NCBI GenBank assembly: GCA_027382625.1
Contig: JAJKFJ010022370.1
Coordinates: forward strand, 102,450-166,449
Origin: Tetmemena sp. SeJ-2015
Taxonomy: Eukaryota > Ciliophora > Spirotrichea > Sporadotrichida > Oxytrichidae
Length of the DNA: 64,000 nucleotides
Direction of reading: 5' to 3'
The translations under genes and the position numbers were made by a program. The notes beneath the pieces were generated by a model. That model was not told the DNA's origin. It saw only the letters and a program-made list of their open reading frames with translations, and did not search any database. Below are positions 34,954-45,740 of this stretch, one piece after another (the stretch's first letter is position 1; each line of letters opens with the position of its first letter).

Positions 34954-36543
34954 ATGAGGGTAAACAAAATTAAAGATTATAACAAAGTAAATAAGAAGAA
35001 TAAAGTTATGAAATCCATCAGCAGAAAACCAAAGCAAACACAGCCATCGCAAAAGATCAAGTAGTATCGATTGCCTAAGCTAAATTTATCCGCTGTACTC
35101 AAATCGATCGAATCCCAATCTAATTGCGAAGTTTCTGAGAACTTTGATAAGTCTTAATATAAACCAAGCGATAAGCCTAATAATTTAATGCCCCTAGCTA
35201 CAGCTCATAACAATTTTCTTACTTTTTAAATTATGATCAGAGCCTGATAAAAGTAAATGACTCTCTTATCGAGAGTTCTTCGATTCTAGCAAGCTCCGTA
35301 GAAAAGCATAGAGACTCATTATTCCAGCCCACTTTATTGCGTAAAATCTCAAATGATTTCTTGCTGCCTTATGACGATTCAGTAATACAAGAGGAGTCAA
35401 ATAGCGAGTACAACACTTTTGATTTAAACGTCAAACCGCAGGCACCTGCTTCCACTTCGAACATAAATTTCAAGCAAGGGCTTTGGATTAATGGGAATAA
35501 ACAGTAGATGTAAGAAATGATACTTCTATTTCAAATGCATCCTTATAGATAAGACGAAGAAGAGTTTATAGAGCAGATTCTTCTCGATCTAATTCCACCA
35601 GAGACAAATTAAATACCGATCTCCGATTATGATGTCTGCAATAATATAACCATGCAAATGGGCTACAAGCAAATTAAAAAGAGTAAGCTAATTCATCAGA
35701 GTTAATAAGTTTAGCTAGGAATCTCGAGACCAAAAGGTATTCCTCCATGCTTCAAGAGAAAAAGATGACATAAGGACTCAGAGCTGTGATTATTATTTCT
35801 TATTAGAGCTAATAGTAGAGTTGAGAGCAGAGGACTGAAGGAGGAAAGTCTTCTGCTAGATGACGAGCCTGAAATAATATTGCAAAATTCTAGATTTAAC
35901 TCCCGCAAGACCCATTAGAGATAACTTTTACTTTCTATTGAGACCTCACTAAACTCTCAAATAGAGTCAACCAGACTGTCCACAAAATGTGAATCAACTC
36001 GAAGACAACTTAATAATTCCGCAATTGCATAAACATCAACTAACTAGAATCAAAGGTCTGTAATGCTCTCTAGATTCTTCGAAAAGAGGAAAAGTTAGCA
36101 AACGTAAATGCTTTCTCCATCTACTCCTCTTAGTATAAACATAAACAAAAGTATCAACAATAAAAAGTAAAGGATATTTAATGGCAAAGACATAGAAGCT
36201 ACTCTTATAAGTATAGGCTTGCCCTCAAGTACTCACAATCAGCGTCTCCCCTCAATTAATTTTGAAAGCAGAAAGAATTCTTAGTAAACCAATCGTAAAT
36301 CTCTATTTTTAAAGTTTCTCCATTTCAAGAGACATCAACACCAATACCAGCCTAATAAAAAATTTTCCACTTTCCCAAATAAAATAAACCCTAAAATAGC
36401 AATCTCATTAATTTAAATTAATTTAATTTAATTTAAATTAAAAGTTTACATCTACTTCTAAACAGAAGCAATAACTATTCTCGAGATAAGACCTCTGAAT
36501 TTTGATTTCTTGATCTATTATAATCTCACTTGCTCGAAAGTGT
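34954..36543 (+). CDS. Unknown disordered basic protein
   Basis: Starts MRVNKIKDYNKVNKK at 34954. Mostly low-complexity sequence rich in S, N, Q, K and L. Better-ordered parts are RLPKLNLSAVLKSIESQ and, near 35500, MILLFQMHPYRQDEEEFIEQ, then ILLDLIPPETNQIPISDYD. A 21-nt GT-AG intron (GTGATT donor) lies near 35788. Another frame change occurs near 35245. The stop is unclear because the frame runs into AT-rich DNA after about 36400. No family recognised. Confidence 0.45.
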
Positions 36544-36651
36544 GATTTAATGTTGGAATTATTTGCAAAGTTTGTAATTTGAAAATTCTTAATAAAATTA
36601 GATTTGAATTTTAATTATAATGGAGCTATTGAATTAGGAGGGGGTGATATT

Positions 36652-36985
36652 TCAATTTTATCGAGGGAGAGAATTGTATAAAAAAGAGACCCTGCCTTGA
36701 ATGGAACATACTCTCACCACGTGAGGTATCAAATCGCTAAATCTTAAATCGACTCTCTTTTCCTGAAATGGCTCTCCCTTCCTCAGACGAATAAACTTAT
36801 CGGTTCCTTCATTGCTGAAATACACAACCCAGGTCCATCCCTTTAAGCACCGCCATCTCCCATCTTCATCTCCAAGATTCAAACACAAATGTATAAAGAG
36901 ATAGACTTATAACATAACTTAAATGTATATTTATGTCTCCCAAGGGATAGACTCCACCAAGGTCTCCCTCAGGAGAGAAATTCAT
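36652..36985 (-). CDS. Small 88-residue protein, unknown
   Basis: ATG 36985 begins MNFSPEGDLGGVYPLGD. After excision of 36874-36940 it continues EDGRWRCLKGWTWVVYFSNE and ends SLPRQN with TGA at 36652. Before excision neither half is complete: the first half ends at TGA and the second has no ATG. The compact Trp-rich, beta-type sequence looks like a folded domain, but I do not recognise it. Confidence 0.6.
36874..36940. other. IES, 67 bp, pointer GGAGA (minus-strand reading)
   Basis: TCTCC at 36869-36873 and 36936-36940. Excision fuses two incomplete frames into one 88-codon gene reading YPLGDEDGRW. Confidence 0.75.
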
Positions 36986-37043
36986 GGGTAGAACAATACA
37001 TTAAGTATTAGAATAATTTAAAATATTTTAGCTTGTTTGAGTG

Positions 37044-38932
37044 AATGAGCCCAAAGCAAACTGCTAATTTGCTTGACCTTAAAATCAATAGTTAACCTAT
37101 TGAGCCTCTAGTCAGTGAGATACATCCGAGCTCCTACGGTAGCCCTACTAAGTCTAAATCTAACCCTTATGATCAGCGATTTGCCAAGACAGACACAGAA
37201 GCCATGGCTCAAATAGTCAGACAAAGACAGGCATTAGACAAGCCTGCTAATATAGTGCCATCAGGTTAGGTTCAGCAGCCTGGGTAGCAACCTCCAATCG
37301 CCATCTAGCAGATGCAGTAAATTATAAATAAGTCTCTTATAAGAAATGATCTTAAAATGAGGTAGCCAGATATCCCAAAGTTCTTCTTCCCCGAAGGAAA
37401 GCCGCTCGATCCAGAGCAAGTCAAAACAACAGACGAGTTGATTGAGAAAATATTCACCGGTAAACCAGAATTAGCCAAGGAGGAGTTTGACTAGATAACG
37501 ACCGAGGTTTGTGGTCTTCCGAAGTTCTTCTTAAACGTACTGTTTGAGAGGATAGATTCTGGAAAGTCAGGGAAGATTAATAAGCAGCACTTTATGCATT
37601 TCTGGAAGAAGGATTTCGAGAAATTGGACATAAAAAAGAGGATGTTTAAGTTAATAGCTAAGCCTGAAGCTGAATATATCATCAATGAGGATTTTAAGCC
37701 ACTCTTCAAACAGCTCCTGGAGACTCATCCTGGCTTAGAGTTTCTACAGTAGACACCTGAATTTTAAGATAGATATGCTGATACCGTGGCTATGAGAATC
37801 TTTTACATGGTAGACTCCAATGATGATGGGAAAATTTCCTTGAGGGACTTCAAGAGATCTAATCTGAAGGATGTCTTCTTTAATGTGGCAGGTGAGGAAG
37901 ACATTAACAAAATCAGAGAGTACTTTTCTTATGAACACTTCTATGTTCTCTATTGCAGATTCTGGGAGCTAGATACAGACCACGACTTCTTAATTGATAA
38001 GGAGGATTTCAGCAGGTATGAAGGTCATGCGCTCTCTAGAAAGGCCGTGGATAGAATCTTCGATCAGATACCGAGAAAGTTCAAATCAGGAGTGAAAGAC
38101 AAAATGGGCTATGAAGATTTCGTGTGGTTCATGCTTTCTGAGGAAGATAAGACCTCCTTCAGGAGTTTGCAGTATTGGTTCTCTATTATCGACTTGGACC
38201 AGAACGAGATAATCACACCTCATGAGATGGAGTACTTCTACGAGGAGCAAGTGCATAGGCTGGAGTATTTGAATCATGATCCAATCCTGTTCGTGGATTT
38301 GCTGTGTCAGATGAATGATATGATAAAGCCGTAGAAAGAAGGACATTTTAACTTCCACGAGCTAAAGAAGTACAATGTTTAGATAGGCATATTCTTCAAC
38401 TGCCTCGTCAACTTATAAAAATTCATCGCCTATGAAACTAGAGATCTGTTCGCAATCAAGCATCAATAAACAGATTTAGAAATTAATAGCTATTTATGGT
38501 TGATAAGTGAGTTAAGACTCTAATAATCTCTTAAATTCTTCAATAGGGAATGGGATAGATTTGCTAAAGGAGAGTATGAACGACTTGCAATGGATAAATG
38601 TAAAATACAGATGCCATGGAAGGATGGGACTCCGATCAAGATGATTAAAATAGAGAAGCAAATCTCAACAAATATACTCATAGTCTGATGTTCTTATTTA
38701 AGATTAATAGAGATAAATAAACAGAATTTCCAAATTACACGTAAGACTCATATAAAATGAAAGCCATGCAATGGAAGAGGAGAATGGAGAAGATTCAGAA
38801 ATGCTAGATGCCATGGAATATTTATTAGAAGCAAATCCTAATGCCGAGGGAGGAGCAGCGTAAAATAGAACGTAGGCAGCTGGAGCGAATAATAATAACG
38901 CCTAACAACCTGCTAGAGTAAATGCCGATTGA
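37044..38932 (+). CDS. Protein phosphatase 2A regulatory subunit B'' (PR72/PPP2R3-like)
   Basis: The B'' subunit targets PP2A and binds calcium through EF-hands. Start [20 protein letters not shown] at 37044. Ordered core from [16 protein letters not shown] near 37375, with two EF-hand loops: [13 protein letters not shown] near 37815 and [13 protein letters not shown] near 37980. Then [28 protein letters not shown] and [20 protein letters not shown], all typical of PR72. The last conserved piece, [14 protein letters not shown], is rebuilt by removing 38490-38546. A further junction lies in 38600-38770. The C-terminus is acidic then Asn/Gln-rich ([18 protein letters not shown]) and ends at TGA 38930. 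Confidence 0.92.
38490..38546. other. IES, 57 bp, pointer AATAG
   Basis: AATAG at 38485-38489 and 38542-38546. Excision gives [19 protein letters not shown], as in PR72 homologues. Confidence 0.85.
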
Positions 38933-39019
38933 CCAATAAATAATTAATCTATTACATCTAAATTTAGTCGGTGTGGTAATATTTTTTCTTATTTCAAATC
39001 TCCATTACAATATGTTACC

Positions 39020-41071
39020 TCAATGAAAAGAAAGAAAGTGTTAATTAAGTTTTAGATAATTTATTTATATTCTGCCGGACCTCTTCACTTATATAAAAAA
39101 AATATTTTACTTTTTCCTCCCTGATTATGCTTTAGCTGAGCTCTTTTAATTTTGCTTTGCATTCCCTTGTTATTCAATTTTGGTTGACTGTCTAGTTTTC
39201 TTAGCTGAAGAAGGTTCCTTCGGTGCGGGAGGTTCCATATTAGATTTCTTATTTTCAATTTAAGATTTGACAGGCGTCTTTTATTCACTCTTCTACTATG
39301 CCTTCAGTTATGTCTATTCTTTCTAAATCCCTTGCTGAGATTAAATATTGCTAAATAACATTAAAAGATAATGACCTCCATACTTAATCATTCTGACAAT
39401 AATCTAAATATTAACTCTTTTAGGAAGAATCTTTCTCTGACTGCGAAGTTTTGTTACTTACAGTGTTTTATTTGCTAATTTTCTCTTCCTTTGCATTCTA
39501 TTTTTCCTCTTACTTAACTTCTCTCTTTGGCTTTAAAAAGTCTAGAAGATTTCTCTATGTCTTTGTAGTAGATTGAGTGCCTTCTTTCTTCGCAGACTAA
39601 GATTTCTACTAAGAAGGTTAGGATGCTTAGCTCTTCTAAGTTGGTGTTTTGGATTGCGATTTCACCTGCTATTGCCTTTAAATTGCTTGCTTCTGAGATG
39701 AGCGAGTGACTCTCTCGCTCTTATCAGAAGCCAAAGAACTTTAAGATTCTTTAGTCTGTTGTTGCTATAGTCCCTTGAAAACTTGCTACTTCTTTTCTTC
39801 TTCATCTCTATCATCTAAGAAGTCCAATAAGTCATCTTGGCTTTGAGGTATCTTCGCTTATTTCTTAGTGTCAGATAGCTAGGCGCCCTATCCTTGATTC
39901 TTGAATTCCCTAAACTCTTTCTGATTCTAAGTACTGTTCAGTCCAAATCCAAGTAAGTCATCGGGAGGCAGACTTCCGAAATTAAGGTACTATAACTAAT
40001 CAGATTCTATTTCATTTAAATTTAACTTATACTCTTAGAGTTCCTACTCCTTGGTGAGTTAGATATCTAGCTCTACTCTATCCCTTTATCTTTCCTTGTC
40101 TATTTCTTGTTGGATCAGCTCATTTTCGAGTATTGAGTCTGAGTTTGAGATTGCATCCTGCTAAGCTTTTAAATTCTCAAGCCTTAATTTCTCTTTCTCT
40201 CTCGCGAGCTCTTTATCAAGCTCATCTTAGCTCTCTTGGTTGTGGTTGCTTTCAACTTCTCCTAATAGCTCCTTGATGCTAGGACCTATGTCATTATCTA
40301 TTCTTGGTTAAGATGCTGATATATGCTATGAACCCTACAAGCTCTTAACGATTTCCTTGTAATGCTAGGAAGCAGTAAACATCTCCTCTGGGATATCAGA
40401 GTCATCGTCATTGTTATTGGGATCATCTTCTTATATCCTAGTTTACCTTTAACTTTACTCTTCCTTCAACAGAGTTGCTTCCTTTTGACTCTTTGCATTT
40501 TGAGATTATTGGACCATTTTCTTATATTCCAAGCTATCCTGATAGGAATGTTTTCCTTGGTTCAACTCTTCCTCAAATTATTGTAAATCCGCTTCATCAA
40601 AATCTATATCTTCAAGTGCCTCGTCTATCTTATTCAACTCTTCCTATCTTTGCGTGTGTCCTACTGAATGCGCTACTTAGGATTGAAATGCTTTGACTTA
40701 GCTTCTATAGTTGCTTTGCTAAATCACTACAGGCTCTTCTGACTCTTAACTTATGCACTGATCTAAATCCTCCATCATATTCATGTCTTAGGATTCATTA
40801 CAACTGAATAGCCCATCTTGAGCCCTCTCATCCTTTACTTTTCTGAGCTTATGTCTAAAGTGCTTCTTTTTACTATCTTACACTTGTTTCTTGCTACTGA
40901 GCTCTTAAGTTCAACGATGGGCTTGTAAGGATCACTCTCCTTAATCTGTTCTGCAATATAGTTCGTGTCGTAATAGTCATTTGACTCCTCTCTATCTCTT
41001 GCATTGTAATTGAAGCCCTGGTTTTGATTCTTGAAATTATTTGCTTGCTCGAAAGGTTACTGGCTCTTCAT
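39020..41071 (-). CDS. Disordered Ser/Gln/Lys-rich protein
   Basis: ATG 41071 starts MKSQQPFEQANNF. Acidic, Gln-rich sequence follows (IDEALEDIDFDEADLQQFEE), then a charged coiled stretch (ELDKELAREKEKLRLENLKA). A C-terminal third is rich in S, T, Q, K and P (for example VKSQSKTPTQKSQ and KKTRQSTKIEQQ). It ends at TGA 39020. Frame changes lie near 40920 and 40530. The ATG overlaps the TGA of the TEBP-beta-like gene (ATGA). Because ciliate TEBP-beta has a disordered Lys/Ser/Thr-rich tail, this could be a continuation of that protein rather than a separate gene; the sequence alone does not decide. Confidence 0.5.
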
Positions 41072-41839
41072 TATTGAAGACTTATTGCTCCTTATTAAAC
41101 TTGCAGAAATTGCGAACACAATATTTCAATTAGTGATTAGTTTAGTTAATCAGCAGTGAGAAGATTCTTTGTAACTGGGAATAGAGGAGAGGCCTTAGAC
41201 TCCTCAATAAGACTAAGTAAAATAAGTGAACTCTTCTTAGCTAAGAAGTGCATAACGAAATTTATGTGGATCCTAATCGACTCATCGTAGTTAATCAGCT
41301 AGCTCTGTCGTAACTAGAATCTGTCGAAAGAGATAACTTGCAGGTCGTCTATCTCCATAGCCACTTCTAAGTTATTGCTGAGCTTCATGCTTTCAGAGAT
41401 TTTAAGGTCATTCCCGTCTAAGACAGATTTTTATTGCCCACTTATCAAATCAGGAGACCGGAGAACAAGTCTGTATTCTTCAATTATAAATTTGAAGTAC
41501 ATACATGAATTATTTTATTCTAGGACGCAGACAAGCATATTGGCTATGTTCTATATCTTTACGCTAAACTTATAATTACTTCTATTCATATATAATCTCA
41601 AATAATTTATGTTTACTGGGGTACCTGGATTCGAATTTTTCCTTGCACTGGTTGGTGAATATGCACTTGATTTGGTGCTAGTCGTCGCATATATAAAACT
41701 CTCCCGCCTTCTCTGCAATATGCGCTCTAAACATCCTCTTATGTTTTTGATGGAGTTGATGGAAGTCCCCCTTGGCTTTGAGAAAGTCCAGCACTTTCTG
41801 CTTCAAAATCGGAATGGCAAAGTACTCTTTGATACTCAT
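41068..41839 (-). CDS. Telomere-end-binding protein beta / TPP1-like OB-fold protein
   Basis: Start MSIKEYFAIPILKQKVLDFL at 41839. The first 75 residues (FLKAKGDFHQLHQKHKRMF, FYICDDQHQIKCIFTN, KFESRYPS) match the spacing I remember for the N-terminal OB domain of Oxytricha telomere protein beta: GDF, basic helix, FxVxDG-like strand, FT, then F-x-x-x-(F/Y)-P. The second part (EEYRLVLRSPDLIS ... NLEVAMEIDDLQVISFDRFQ) fits the remaining OB strands, followed by a helix like that after the beta OB fold. The beta subunit caps G-rich 3' telomere ends together with alpha, and is the ciliate counterpart of TPP1. An AT-rich interruption at about 41470-41610 separates the halves. Similarity is from memory, so confidence is moderate. 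Confidence 0.5.
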
Positions 41840-41844
41840 TTTTT

Positions 41845-42577
41845 ACCTTAAAACTTTTCGCGGTAATTTCTATTTTCTAAATTATCTCTACAAATACAGA
41901 TCAATTCATATCAGAATCTCATATCAGAATCTATAAATTTAATTAAGAAAACTTAAGTTTAAAATGATAAATATATATTTTATATTAGAATAATAAACTT
42001 AGAGAAAACTCTTTTTATAATTGGTACATTTTATGGACAGAGAAAGTCTGTATTTTGTTAAGCTAAGATTCTAAAAATATATTTTTGAATTGTAGAAATG
42101 ACTCTATAATAATAAATATATTTTTACTAAGGAGACATATTTAGTCAAATTAAAAATACAATTGACGTATAGTCTTCGGGTTGTGACACTTAAATACGTA
42201 TATGATGATCTACTGCAGGTTAATCATCGTAATATTATCCATCATATTTTCAAATCAGAGATGAAAATTAATTATATTTGGTTTATAAATTTTGAATTTT
42301 ATCATTTAAAAATAATATTCAGATCTTTACCAAAACATATCTCTTAGCTTCATTTTTGTTTAAAAACGATTTAGCATAGAGCATATAAAATTATTGCTGT
42401 TTATATTAGATCTATTTAAATGAATGAAGACTCTTTATTTCAAAGTGGAATAAAACATTATTAATTAGCTCTAAAGATACTCGATATTAATGATTTATAT
42501 ATATCTTAAAAACTTATTAACCAAATTAATTTATTACTTGCTATATTTTCTACCTATAATTAATATCTTTTATCCAA
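41845..42577. other. AT-rich intergenic DNA
   Basis: About 700 bp, very AT-rich. No supported gene, repeat or RNA. Confidence 0.6.
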
Positions 42578-43969
42578 ATGAGCGCAAGCGTACCCCCTGT
42601 AGTCCCTGACAACCCAGCAACTGTGGACCCAGCATTCAACAAAGCCAAAAAAGCTTATGCAACTAACAAGACTAGGCCTTTGGCCTTCAGAAAGCAACAG
42701 CTCATCAACTTTAAGAAAGGAGTGGAAGCTATGAAGGACGAAATATGCGAAGCTCTGCAGAAGGATTTGGGCAGAGACAAATTTGTCTCTTGGTTCTTGG
42801 AGATATCTGGGCTGGTAGCTGAAATTGATCATTGCATAAAAAACATCAAAAGCTGGATGCAAGATGTTATCGTTGATACTCCTATGACAGTGGGCCCTGC
42901 AAGAAGCAAGATTGTATATGAGCCACTTGGATGTGTGCTCATTATAGGATCGTGGAACTACCCAATATTCACCACCTTGAATCCTTTGGTTAATGCCATC
43001 GCTGCTGGAAACGTAGCCATCATCAAACCTTCAGAGGCTAGTGCATACACATCAGCCGTAATGAAGAAACTTATAGTCAGATGGCTCGACACTAACTGCT
43101 TCGTTCCTCTAGAGGGTCAAGCTGAGGTTGCAAAAGCTTTAACTGCTAAGAAGTTTGACCTAATCTGCTTCACTGGTAGCACAGACAAGGGCAAGCTCGT
43201 TGCTGGAGCAGCTGCCAGAAATCTTGTGCCTTGCATCTTAGAGCTTGGAGGAAAGAGTCCTATTATCATTGATGAAAGTGCTGATCTAGACTATGCAGCA
43301 AAGAAAGTCTGCTTTGGTAGATTTGTCAATGCTGGTCAAACTTGCATCGCCCCTGACTATGCTTTCGTTCACGTCTCTAAAATCCAGAAATTCATCGAGC
43401 TGCTTTAGATTATTCTTATAATTTAGAAGGAAGTGAAATCTCAGTTTGACAATGGAAAGAATGTGGGATAAATGGGAAGACCTATAAATAGTTTCCATCA
43501 TCAGAGATTGTGCAATCTCCTCGCAGATCATGGTGGAAACGTTGCAATTGGTAATCCCAACGCTCATTAGGATTAGAATCTGACTCCTACTGTGATTGTG
43601 AATCCTTTGAAGGATTCTGGAGTCATGAGAGATGAAATCTTCGGACCAATTCTTCCCGTCTACTCTTTCCAAACAATCGATGAGGTGATTAAGATCATTC
43701 AAGAGGGAGAGAAGCCACTTGCTATGTATTATTTCGGAACTGGAGGTAGTTTGAATTACAAAAGACTTGAAAGAGAGACCAGTGCAGGTATGTACGTCAG
43801 CAACGATACCTTGTATCAGGCTCTTAACTGTGATCTTCCTTTCGGAGGAGTTGGATTCGCTGGATATGGAAGACATCATGGTCACGAAGGATTTAAGAAC
43901 TTTTCTAATGCCAAATCTGTCATGAACAAGCAAATATTGGCCTATTAATGTTTTTAGAGATATAAATGA
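42578..43969 (+). CDS. Class 3 (fatty) aldehyde dehydrogenase
   Basis: Oxidises aldehydes to acids with NAD(P)+. Start MSASVPPVVPDNPATVDPAF at 42578. Conserved features: SKIVYEPLGCVLIIGSWNYP, AAGNVAIIKPSEAS, the cofactor segment CFTGSTDKGKLV, general-base Glu in LELGGKSP near 43250, catalytic Cys in NAGQTCIAPDY near 43345, DEIFGPILPV and LPFGGVGFAGYGRHHG. An 18-bp IES lies at 43409-43426. About 455 residues, right for ALDH3. A C-terminal hydrophobic anchor is absent, suggesting a soluble form. In-frame TAA and TAG near the end are read as Gln; stop TGA at 43967. Confidence 0.95.
43409..43426. other. Micro-IES, 18 bp, pointer TTTAG, in ALDH
   Basis: TTTAG at 43404-43408 and 43422-43426. Removal changes FIELLQIILIIQKEVKS to FIELLQKEVKS, the usual ALDH3 spacing. 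It is in frame and has no TGA, so retention would add six residues. Confidence 0.75.
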
Positions 43970-44052
43970 GAGGTCTAACAAGAGTTATTTTTAAGATTTA
44001 TGAACATAAACAAATTTATTTTTTTTTAGCGGAGTAATTACATTTATTGATA

Positions 44053-44643
44053 ATGAAGATCTTCCCTTACACTCATCTTTATCCTCCATTCACCTCTGGC
44101 AAACAGAAGCTCATTAAGTCTCTAGTTTAATACATGAACTTCAGCCAGGCAACTGCAGTGAGAATGCTCCTTCTCTTGATTTTCATTATCCTCTTCGTTA
44201 GACAGATCTACAGAGGCAAAATAAATCAGCACTTTATCCACAGAGTATCTTAATTCATTTCCACCTTCATCGAACTCGTACAGATAGCGATATATAAATG
44301 AAAAACCCACTATCTTAATGCATTTATCAACAAATTCGCCCTTCTTTATCAGTCTTTTCTCACGCTGTAAGTTGAGATTTTGAGTGAGGTTGATATAATA
44401 AAAATGGAAAGTTAAATTCTCAGCTCAGCTGGACCAGTTGTCTAGCAAATTTTTAATAGCGTACCCTCAGACAAGTCAGTGGTACTGAAATACTTCAGAA
44501 ATATCATGCTAGTCTTCGCCTACTTTTTCCTTCACGTAGCCACTATGGGTCCATTTTGGATTGCCCAACTTTTCTATGACGACGGGAAGGTGTTTCTCCA
44601 GTTCTGGGATTAAATCATGGTGCTCGCTCCTCTTGGATGGTGA
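44053..44643 (+). CDS. Small multi-span membrane protein, unknown
   Basis: Start MKIFPYTHLYPPFTSGKQKL at 44053. A first span is RMLLLLIFIILFVRQI. After the 18-bp junction at 44296-44313 comes IYLNAFINKFALLYQSFLTL, then a 57-nt GT-AG intron (44367-44423). Next come SAGPVVQQIFNSVPSDKSV and a second hydrophobic stretch, NIMLVFAYFFLHVATMGPFW. It ends with MVLAPLGW and TGA at 44641. About 170 residues. Excision and splicing together give one clean frame with natural start and stop. Function unknown. Confidence 0.65.
44296..44313. other. Micro-IES, 18 bp, pointer TAT
   Basis: TAT at 44293-44295 and 44311-44313. The segment carries an in-frame TGA; removal reads VQIAIYLNAFINKF. Confidence 0.65.
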
Positions 44644-44649
44644 TGACAG

Positions 44650-45125
44650 ATAAGATAATCTTCCTTAAGGACCTTATAATATAGCTAAGAAATTTTCATA
44701 AATATCTATAATTGGTTAAATTTATCAATGAGGTTTTTACTAATTATGAAAAGCAGATTAATTTCAGATTTTCAGCTTATTCATTAGCGAATAAATGTGA
44801 AATTTTTTATTTAAATGTCATAGTTCGACAAAAAATCGAGATATGTTCACCGTATTATTTACAAGACCAAATATCACTTTTATATAATTATAACTATGAA
44901 CTGTTTTATAATAAGAATATTATGCTCCTTCTTTTTAATGCTGTATTCATTTAAATTAGGCACACTTTAATTGACTCCTCTTTTATTCATTTCTTTTTAT
45001 TTTAATAAATTCTGTTGAATAGAATAGACATTAACTTTAATTTTTAAGAATTAAAAATAGCATTAAGCTTCTCAAATGAAAGTCTAATCTTTTCTGTTTA
45101 AAATTTCCCCGTTCTTTTATAAGCC
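44650..45125. other. AT-rich intergenic DNA
   Basis: No supported gene. Confidence 0.5.
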
Positions 45126-45131
45126 TGTGAA

Positions 45132-45362
45132 TCATAAGAATACAGCACTTGATACGAAGTTATCATAGCACCTGTTGAAATAGTCTCCTCCATCAGCGAT
45201 TAACAGCATCCAAGTCGAACCTACTATGCACAAAGTCAGGTTAGTTTGAGCCCAGAACAGAGTGAACATGTTTTGGACGAAGCTTTGCAGGTTTCTAGCC
45301 TCCGACTGTGCGGTAAGTAGCAAAAATGCAAATAAGAATACGATCAGCTTTGTAACTTTCAT
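45132..45362 (-). CDS. Small secreted or membrane protein, 76 residues
   Basis: ATG 45362 begins with a clear signal peptide (VTKLIVFLFAFLLLTAQSEA). The mature part is about 55 residues with two Cys (TLCIVGSTW and NRCYDNF), then TGA at 45132. No internal TAA/TAG. No family recognised. Confidence 0.55.
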   Translation of the reverse strand: MKVTKLIVFLFAFLLLTAQSEARNLQSFVQNMFTLFWAQTNLTLCIVGSTWMLLIADGGDYFNRCYDNFVSSAVFL

Positions 45363-45740
45363 TTTATCAAAATAATTATCTCTCTAAAATCCTATTTTGC
45401 TAATTAGAATTAAATCAATTCAAGAATTTAATTTCAAGTAATAATTTAACTTATTCTTAGAGTTTATTTCTTCAATCACTAATTATATAATTTAACATGA
45501 AAACCTCTTATATAAATAGTTTAATTTTATCATAAAATACTTTACATAAGATTAATCTTAATTCCCAATCTCAATTTGTTGTTCTGTCGAAAAGAGAAGA
45601 TAATTTAATTTCTTATAAAATTAAAGTATTGGGCTTAATTTTTATATTAGCAATGTAAGTCAATCCTACAATAACTTCTAATCATTAATATCTTTTATTA
45701 GCATTAAAGAATCTCGATTTCCCATAACAAGTGTCAAATC

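Noticed and set aside
44050..44390. Minus-strand frame with acidic, ordered-looking product
   Set aside because: It has no stop within reach, while the plus strand gives a complete start-to-stop gene after one 18-bp excision and one intron.
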